Assembly: GCA_044507625.1 (NCBI GenBank) | Contig: JBIQJE010000001.1 | Coordinates: 186,001-250,000, forward strand | Length of the DNA: 64,000 bases | Direction of reading: 5' to 3' | Origin: Hyphomicrobium_A sp044507625 | Lineage (GTDB): Bacteria > Pseudomonadota > Alphaproteobacteria > Rhizobiales > Hyphomicrobiaceae | Part shown: positions 58,986 to 64,000 of the stretch, piece by piece | Layout of the letters: every line of letters begins with the position of its first letter | Position numbering within the stretch: the first letter of the stretch is position 1 | Translations under genes and position numbers: made by a program | The notes under the pieces: generated by a model | The model's database searches: none | Seen by the model: only the letters and a program-made list of their open reading frames with translations | Told to the model about the DNA's origin: nothing

Positions 58986-59250
58986 ATCGCCGGCGAGGAT
59001 CGTCGTCCAGTTCCTGATCGGCAGCTACCTTGAGCCGCCGCTGTCGGGAAGCGCACTGTCGATATCACCGCTTCTCGTTGCATTCTCTGTCTTCTTCGCC
59101 GCCCTGCTGTGGGACATCCCTGGCACCTTCATTGGCGTTCCCGTAGCGATCGCTATCCTGACAATTCTCGAGCAGTACCCCGCAACGGCATGGATATCGC
59201 AGCTGCTGTCGAGCGCTCCACCATACCCTGATCGACCGCACGGGCCGTAG
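58969..59250 (+). pseudogene. C-terminal remnant of an AI-2E family transporter
   Basis: The frame from about 58999 reads IVVQFLIGSYLEPPLSGSAL, then SISPLLVAFSVFFAALLWDIPGTFIGVP and ILEQYPATAWISQLLS (quoted in parts), which is the end of an AI-2E/PerM family permease. The N-terminal ~250 residues with most of the membrane spans are absent; the metallophosphoesterase gene occupies that position. It cannot be a working transporter and is best read as a recombination or deletion scar. Confidence 0.75.
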
Positions 59251-59576
59251 CTGCCGAGTTCGCCGCAAGCGATGGTCTGCAACACCTCGACCTGCAATCG
59301 GCAAAAGCCTTGAGCAGTAGCCGAGCGTCGTGATCTCCCGCACGCCCGCTAGGTAGCTGCGCGCCGCGGCGACTCTGCGCAAACAACGAGACCGCTTGCC
59401 GACGACATCGCGCGACGCGCCCGGGTTTCGGCGCGGATATCGCGGATATGATGTGCACGGACGCTTTGTGACATTTTTGCTGAGCAGCGAAAGTATTTAA
59501 TACTCCACGAGTATACTTTATTGCGAGCATTAGCCACCCGTGCAAACTTCGCGGCCGTTTGTGTAGCGGAGTGAGT
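59251..59576. promoter_or_regulatory. AT-richer promoter region of the TonB receptor with nested palindromes
   Basis: The last part of this 326-base gap has AGTATTTAATACT (59492-59504, perfect 13-bp palindrome) and AGTATACT (59510-59517, perfect 8-bp palindrome). A -10-like TATACT overlaps the second. This layout is typical of a repressor operator, most likely one answering to metal status. The preceding ~230 bases contain nothing that I can support. Confidence 0.55.
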
Positions 59577-61937
59577 GTGGTGGGTGTGAGTAAGCGTACG
59601 GTGGTGGCAGCGCTGGTTCTGGCAGGCTGCGCGTCAGAAGGAACGGCTCAAGAGGCAGCGGAAATTTCATTGCCGCCGGTCACAGTCTCAACGACGGCTA
59701 AGGCGAAGGCGGCCAAAAAAGCCAACGCCGCGAAAAAAGCCCCTACAGCTCAGGCGGCAACGGCCTCTCCCACCCCGGCAGCAGCGGCCACTTCGGCGGC
59801 GCCCTCCAATGGGCCTCCCGCGAATGCCACGATGACGGCTTCCGGCAACGCCATCGGTGCGTCATCCGCCAGCGCCAATGCCGTCCGCGCGGCAGCACCC
59901 AACGCCACCGTCGTGATGGAGGGCGCGCAGCTCCAGCAATACAATCATCTGAGCGTCGGCGATGTGGTGCGCCGTCTGCCCGGCGTGACCTTCCCGGGCG
60001 TGAACCGCTCCCGCGATATCAAGCTGCGCGGCATCGGCAAGGAATACACTCAGGTCCTGCTCGATGGGCGCCCCCTGATGGATGGCGACTCCAGCCGTAG
60101 CATGGAGGTCGACCGCATCCCGGCTTCCTTCGTCGAGCGCATTGAGATCACGCGCAGCCCGCTCGCGAGCATGAATTCCCAGGGCGCCGCGGGCACCGTC
60201 AACATCATCACCCGCCGCTCCTTTGGGCCATCCGGTGGCCAGCTCACGATGGGCGTGGGCACAATCAAGGACAACGGCAAGCCCGGCGAATTCTCCGGTT
60301 GGCAGGGCGGCACGAGCGGCCCGCTGCGCTATTTCATTGCCGGCGGCTATCAGCGGCGCCTCGTGCAGGAAAGCGCTTCCGAGCTGACTTACGGCTTAAA
60401 CGGCACCACACCCAATCGCGGACAGATCAGCCCGCAGCATCGCAAATTCGACGAATATACGTTCCTGTCCCGCTTCGAGCTCGCCATCGACCCGGCGAAT
60501 ACCGTCGTTTTCTCGCCGAGCTACCTGAAGACGACCGAGAACCGCGACCAGCACACCCGTCGCCTGAACGCTAAGCAGACCTTCGTGGACCGCGACACGC
60601 ACGAGCTCCGCGAACGCGTACGCGAGACCTACGGCGGGCAGGCCGAGTGGCTGCACAATTTCACCTCGCTGACGAGCTCGCGCGTCTTCTTCGATTATCA
60701 GCGCGGACGCGAAGATACCTCCCGCCGGTCTTGGCGCACCGAATACAGCGCCCCTGGCGTCATCAAAGGCTCGCCGAACAGTCCGCAAGACCCTCGTTTC
60801 GTACCAATCGACCTGGAGCGCATCGCGTCAGGCGGAGCCATCACGAGCACGATGTCAGGACATACCGTCGAGGCGGGCATAGGCTGGGCCCAAACCTCGC
60901 GCGAGGAAAGCGAGGTACGCGGAGCCGCCAACACGCCGTATCAAAGCCGCAACTATGACATTACGGAAGACATCTACTACGCTTACGTCAGCGATAGTTT
61001 TTCTGTTCTCGGCAACGACCTGCTGACGTTGGGCCTGCGTCTCGAGCACAGCGTGACTGAGACGGTCGACTTCACCAGAACCCAATCCGAGATTGACGCA
61101 ACTGAGCTTAATCCCAGCATTCAGTATCGCCTCTCTCCCGCCGAGAACGTCGACCTCCGCGTGGGCATCGCGCGCACGCTGCGTCGCCCTGACTTGCGCG
61201 ACCTTACGCCGACGATCGTTCTCAACGGCGGCTCGATGTCCGATCCCGACACGCGCGGCAATCCAGCCACCAGTCCCGAAAAGATCTGGGGTCTCGACGT
61301 CGGCGGGGACGTGTTCCTGTTCAACCGGACGGGTCTTCTTTCGGCAAACTTCTTCGCGCGCTCTTTCGAGGACAAGATCGAGGCACTTCTTTCGCGCAAT
61401 CCCGCCGACAACACGCGCTGGATAGCCACGCCGCGCAATGCGGGCGATGGAGAGCTTTACGGCCTGGAGGTCGAAGGGCGCTTGCCGATGGCGCTCGTAG
61501 GCATCCCGGATCTGACCCTTTGGGCAAACGCCACGACGATGACGTCGGAGCTGAAGGACAGCCAGACCGGACAGAAGCGCCGTTTCGCCGACCAGCCGGA
61601 TCTCATCACCAATGTCGGTGTCGACTACTATGTGCCTCTCTGGGCGACCACGTTCGGCCTGGGATACAATCGCACCTATGCGTACGACCAGGACATCGAG
61701 CTGATCGGCGGAACACACCAGCTGACATCCTTCTCCGCACTCGACCGTCTCGACGCGTCAGCGCGTATTTCGCTGGACGAAGGCGTGGTGCTGACGTTGA
61801 CAGCAAGCAACCTGCTGCGGCCAGCGGATGAGCGCACGCTGACCACCGTCAATTCCGCCGGCACTGTCACGGCCAGAACAGTGAGCCGTGAGCCCTCGCC
61901 GTCCGTGTTCTACAGTCGCCTATCGCTGGGTTGGTAG
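59577..61937 (+). CDS. TonB-dependent outer-membrane receptor
   Basis: A ~786-residue receptor for active uptake of a metal chelate or similar ligand. Signal peptide region KRTVVAALVLAGCASEGTAQ contains LAGC, which resembles a lipobox. ISLPPVTVST may serve as TonB box. An Ala/Lys/Pro-rich low-complexity linker spans ~40-100. The plug domain follows (LSVGDVVRRLPGVTFPGVN, IKLRGIGKEYTQVLLDGRP, INIITRRS-like VNIITRRSFG), then a 22-strand barrel ending FYSRLSLGW with aromatic C-terminus. GTG 59577 follows GGAG; several nearby GTG/TTG codons are possible. The ligand is unknown. Confidence 0.9.
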   Translation: MVGVSKRTVVAALVLAGCASEGTAQEAAEISLPPVTVSTTAKAKAAKKANAAKKAPTAQAATASPTPAAAATSAAPSNGPPANATMTASGNAIGASSASANAVRAAAPNATVVMEGAQLQQYNHLSVGDVVRRLPGVTFPGVNRSRDIKLRGIGKEYTQVLLDGRPLMDGDSSRSMEVDRIPASFVERIEITRSPLASMNSQGAAGTVNIITRRSFGPSGGQLTMGVGTIKDNGKPGEFSGWQGGTSGPLRYFIAGGYQRRLVQESASELTYGLNGTTPNRGQISPQHRKFDEYTFLSRFELAIDPANTVVFSPSYLKTTENRDQHTRRLNAKQTFVDRDTHELRERVRETYGGQAEWLHNFTSLTSSRVFFDYQRGREDTSRRSWRTEYSAPGVIKGSPNSPQDPRFVPIDLERIASGGAITSTMSGHTVEAGIGWAQTSREESEVRGAANTPYQSRNYDITEDIYYAYVSDSFSVLGNDLLTLGLRLEHSVTETVDFTRTQSEIDATELNPSIQYRLSPAENVDLRVGIARTLRRPDLRDLTPTIVLNGGSMSDPDTRGNPATSPEKIWGLDVGGDVFLFNRTGLLSANFFARSFEDKIEALLSRNPADNTRWIATPRNAGDGELYGLEVEGRLPMALVGIPDLTLWANATTMTSELKDSQTGQKRRFADQPDLITNVGVDYYVPLWATTFGLGYNRTYAYDQDIELIGGTHQLTSFSALDRLDASARISLDEGVVLTLTASNLLRPADERTLTTVNSAGTVTARTVSREPSPSVFYSRLSLGW

Positions 61938-62404
61938 AACGCTGACCGTAGGGTGACGCTACCTCGCTGTACGGGCATGCGATCCACATCTTGGAGGCAA
62001 TCGGAAGCGGCATTGCGCCATGTGCTCCTCGACCATCCGGTTGTGAGCGCCGTTTCCGATAGGGAGGCGGCGACCGACGCAACTGCGCGCGGTCGCCGCT
62101 GCGAAGACCCATGTCTTGGAAGTCCCATGTCTTTGAAAATTTTACCCATCTGGGTTTGAGTTGGGATTTTCAGATGCAGGTTTGATGCACCCAACAATCG
62201 CACCTGCGGCTGTTCCCGAAAGGTGACGTTCGCGCTACGGCGGAATTGATGCGCTGTGCTCATGGGGTCGCTCGGCTGAACACCGACGAGGCTGCTGGAT
62301 CCAGTCACTGCTGGCTGTGGGCGTTCTCGGTTTGGCCTCTGCCGCCTTGGAACCATTTGCCACTCGCGGCCGTTCGCAGCAGGTCCAAGATAAAGGAGCC
62401 AGCC
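61938..62404. other. 467-base gap with AT-rich hairpin and short direct repeat
   Basis: Coding-poor. It contains a direct repeat of CCCATGTCTT (about 62108-62117 and 62124-62133), then an AT-rich stretch with the hairpin ACCCA-TC-TGGGT (62144-62155) inside a looser GAAAAT/ATTTTC pair. It may hold a receptor terminator and the DUF4142 promoter, or be a trace of a small mobile element. No gene is supported. Confidence 0.4.
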
Positions 62405-62911
62405 ATGAGAAGCGTGCTCATTGCGATTTTGGCGCTCGCGTCGTTTCCAGCGCTGGCCGCCGAAAAGTTGCCGGAGGCCACGCAGAGCTTCATCGACAAA
62501 GCCGCGGTCGCGAACAAGTTCGAGATCGACACGAGCGAACTCGCGTTGAAATACGGCAAGGGCGCGGATGTGAAGTCCTTCGCCCAGCAGATGATCACCG
62601 ACCACACCAAGATCGGCGAAGAATTCAAGACGACCCTCACCGCCGCGAACATCAAGCCGCCGCCGGATACTCTCGACCTCGCCCACGAGGCGAAATACGC
62701 AAAGCTGCGGCTGTTCACCACCGAAAGTGGGTTCGATCGCTCCTACGTTTCGGAGCAGCTCACGGCGCATCAGGAGGCGGTGAAGCTGTTTGGCGACTAT
62801 GCCGCGAACGGGCCGACCGCAGCGGTGAAGGACTTCGCCGCCAAGACGCTGCCGACGCTTCAACATCACCTGGCGATGGTGAAAGAGCTCAACGGCAAGT
62901 ACACGCAGTAG
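62405..62911 (+). CDS. DUF4142 exported protein
   Basis: A 168-residue periplasmic protein. The signal peptide RSVLIAILALASFPALA is followed by a ferritin-like helical DUF4142 domain: TQSFIDKAAVANKFEIDTSELAL, VKSFAQQMITDHTKIGEEFK and TLPTLQHHLAMVKELN. DUF4142 proteins are common in Rhizobiales and are often stress-related; biochemical function is unknown. ATG 62405 follows GGAG. Confidence 0.87.
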   Translation: MRSVLIAILALASFPALAAEKLPEATQSFIDKAAVANKFEIDTSELALKYGKGADVKSFAQQMITDHTKIGEEFKTTLTAANIKPPPDTLDLAHEAKYAKLRLFTTESGFDRSYVSEQLTAHQEAVKLFGDYAANGPTAAVKDFAAKTLPTLQHHLAMVKELNGKYTQ

Positions 62912-63798
62912 ACCGACTTCGCATTCGAGACAGCCGCACGGCGCGCGCGGGCACAGACCTGCGCGCGTCCAATTTTGTGCTAATTCCCTGCCACATCGAA
63001 AGAAACCGGAACGCGGTCACGTCTTCCCGGCGACGCCGCGGTGCGATCCCAATCGGTGAGCCGATGACGTGCATCCAGTAGTCACGTGATGCGCGTTGCG
63101 CCCATTCGACGCCGGAAGACGCCCATTGCGGGCCGGTACAAGGGCCGCACAAGCGCGCCGGCCGCCATCAGGCGTTTGCCACTCAAGGCGGCACCGCATG
63201 GGCGTGTAATTGCTTCCAGGGCGCGCTCCGGTGCGCCAACGAGAGGAAGAATCCATGCGGCCGCTCGATTCGAGCGCCGAACATCGTCTTTAACCCGTCA
63301 ACCGTCACCGAAAAGGGTGCTCCAAGCGCCACACGGTGCAACTTCTTCCACAGCGCGGCTCGAAGCGCAGCGACACGCAAACATGGTTACGGAGGGTGGC
63401 GAGCGCTTCAATTGGAACAGCGGACCTGATCCCTTGCATTGCAAAAAGAGATGCTCCAGCCGGTCCTCGATGCTGCATCGCACATCCCGGTTTGAGAGGC
63501 GCGCGACAGCCCGCGCTTGGCCGCACGTGGTGACTTTCCGCCCCACCCCTTCCTGCCAGCGGCCATCATCTCGGGGCCGACCGGGAACACGAATCGAGGT
63601 AGGCGCCGCCGCTCCACCCGGCCACGCGAGCGCCTTTTTCGGGTCACTGGCAAGCCGCCTGACCGCTGAAAAATCTGCGCGTTTCGAGGCCACTCTCTCG
63701 GCCGAGGAGACAGGCGCGGAGGTGCTTCCCGCATCCCCTGAAAGCCCGTCGTGGAGCGCGCCAGAAGCCAATCGCGACTCTCCGCGCGCCGCCCGGAT
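62912..63798. other. 887-base gene-poor region
   Basis: The longest stretch of the window without a credible gene. Several overlapping open frames exist on both strands (for example 63086-63802 plus, 63298-63771 minus), but all have arginine-, serine- and alanine-rich composition typical of GC-driven spurious frames. None has a good ribosome site, signal peptide or recognisable domain. No repeat, RNA or integration site was recognised. It may be decayed coding DNA. Confidence 0.5.
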
Positions 63799-64000
63799 TT
63801 AGTGTTCTACGTGGCTTTTGATTTTACGTTCGCGCGGCTGCGACCGCGCCTGTTTGTTCTTCGCCGGCTCGTAGCCGAGATAAAGCCACAGAGCCTGTTT
63901 GAAGCACTCCACCGTGCCGACCATGTCGAAATCTTTGAGAATGAGCGAGCGGGCCAGAATACCGTCGAGGCTTGTCGAGATCATTGTAGCGACCTCGGAG
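63799..64000 (-). CDS. C-terminal end of a probable TetR-family regulator (partial)
   Basis: The minus-strand frame enters from beyond the right edge and reads SEVATMISTSLDGILARSLI, then LKDFDMVGTVECFKQALWLYLGYEP and a basic tail. A helix with a 'DG' turn followed by a helix of the type FKQALWLYLG is common at the C-terminus of TetR/AcrR regulators. The DNA-binding domain lies outside the window, so the assignment is tentative. Confidence 0.5.
   Translation of the reverse strand, partial: SEVATMISTSLDGILARSLILKDFDMVGTVECFKQALWLYLGYEPAKNKQARSQPRERKIKSHVEH

Noticed and set aside
63086..63802. Plus-strand open frame of about 238 codons near the right end
   Set aside because: Arginine/serine-rich translation without signal, domain or ribosome site; overlaps another equally poor frame on the minus strand.
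1..64000. CRISPR arrays, tRNA/rRNA genes, insertion sequences, prophage or integron
   Set aside because: No regularly spaced repeats, cloverleaf sequence, transposase or integrase reading frame, or phage structural gene could be recognised anywhere in the window.

Overview
The window is GC-rich, densely packed DNA that looks chromosomal, from a methanol-oxidising alphaproteobacterium. A Hyphomicrobium-like member of the Hyphomicrobiales fits best. This is inferred from a calcium-type mxaFJGI-RSACKL methanol dehydrogenase locus in canonical order, a FixK-type regulator beside a cbb3 oxidase, an alphaproteobacterial cobC/cobD pair and a carboxyspermidine-type polyamine pathway. No tRNA, rRNA, CRISPR array, intact insertion sequence or prophage was seen.

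Left part (1-10.5 kb): the end of ccoNOQ (cbb3 oxidase, minus strand), a pqqC gene away from any other pqq gene, a FixK-like regulator, a hemerythrin protein, a copper-type SafE membrane protein, hemN and a small membrane protein. Three FNR/FixK-type boxes (two between ccoN and pqqC, one before the hemerythrin gene) tie these genes into one low-oxygen regulon. Then come cobalamin genes cobC, cobD(cbiB) and cbiZ. A porin and an FMN alpha-hydroxy-acid oxidase follow.

13.4-18.7 kb is a sulfide/sulfane-sulfur module: a two-cysteine Crp-type regulator, a perfect 17-bp palindrome, DUF2892, two YeeE halves, a persulfide-dioxygenase-like MBL enzyme, a DUF442-SQR fusion and a TauE exporter. 18.9-34 kb is the methanol locus: a SoxYZ-like carrier and a periplasmic protein on the plus strand, then on the minus strand mxaFJGI, mxaRSACKL, an MxaD-like SRPBCC protein, a YVTN propeller and an extra VWA protein. 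mxaR to mxaL are joined by five successive 4-bp stop/start overlaps. Stable hairpins follow mxaF and mxaI. A lipoprotein and an MxaB-like response regulator diverge from mxaF.

35.6-45.3 kb is the most interesting region. It holds a full ebo cluster (eboB, A, C, E, D on the minus strand, eboF on the plus strand), known elsewhere for moving a metabolite to the periplasm. Divergent from it, on the eboF side, are a periplasmic PQQ-type sugar dehydrogenase, a small c-type cytochrome resembling cytochrome cL, and isopentenyl-diphosphate isomerase. The layout suggests an export-and-oxidise pathway coupled to isoprenoid supply.

45.4-64 kb is mixed: a dihydropteroate-synthase-like protein, a beta-lactamase-fold hydrolase, a possible small RNA, a stand-alone CuA-domain protein, a cupin, a MoxYX/FlhSR-like two-component pair, carboxyspermidine dehydrogenase and decarboxylase flanking a membrane hydrolase, a metallophosphoesterase followed by a broken AI-2E transporter, a TonB-dependent receptor, a DUF4142 protein, a gene-poor stretch, and the end of a probable TetR regulator.
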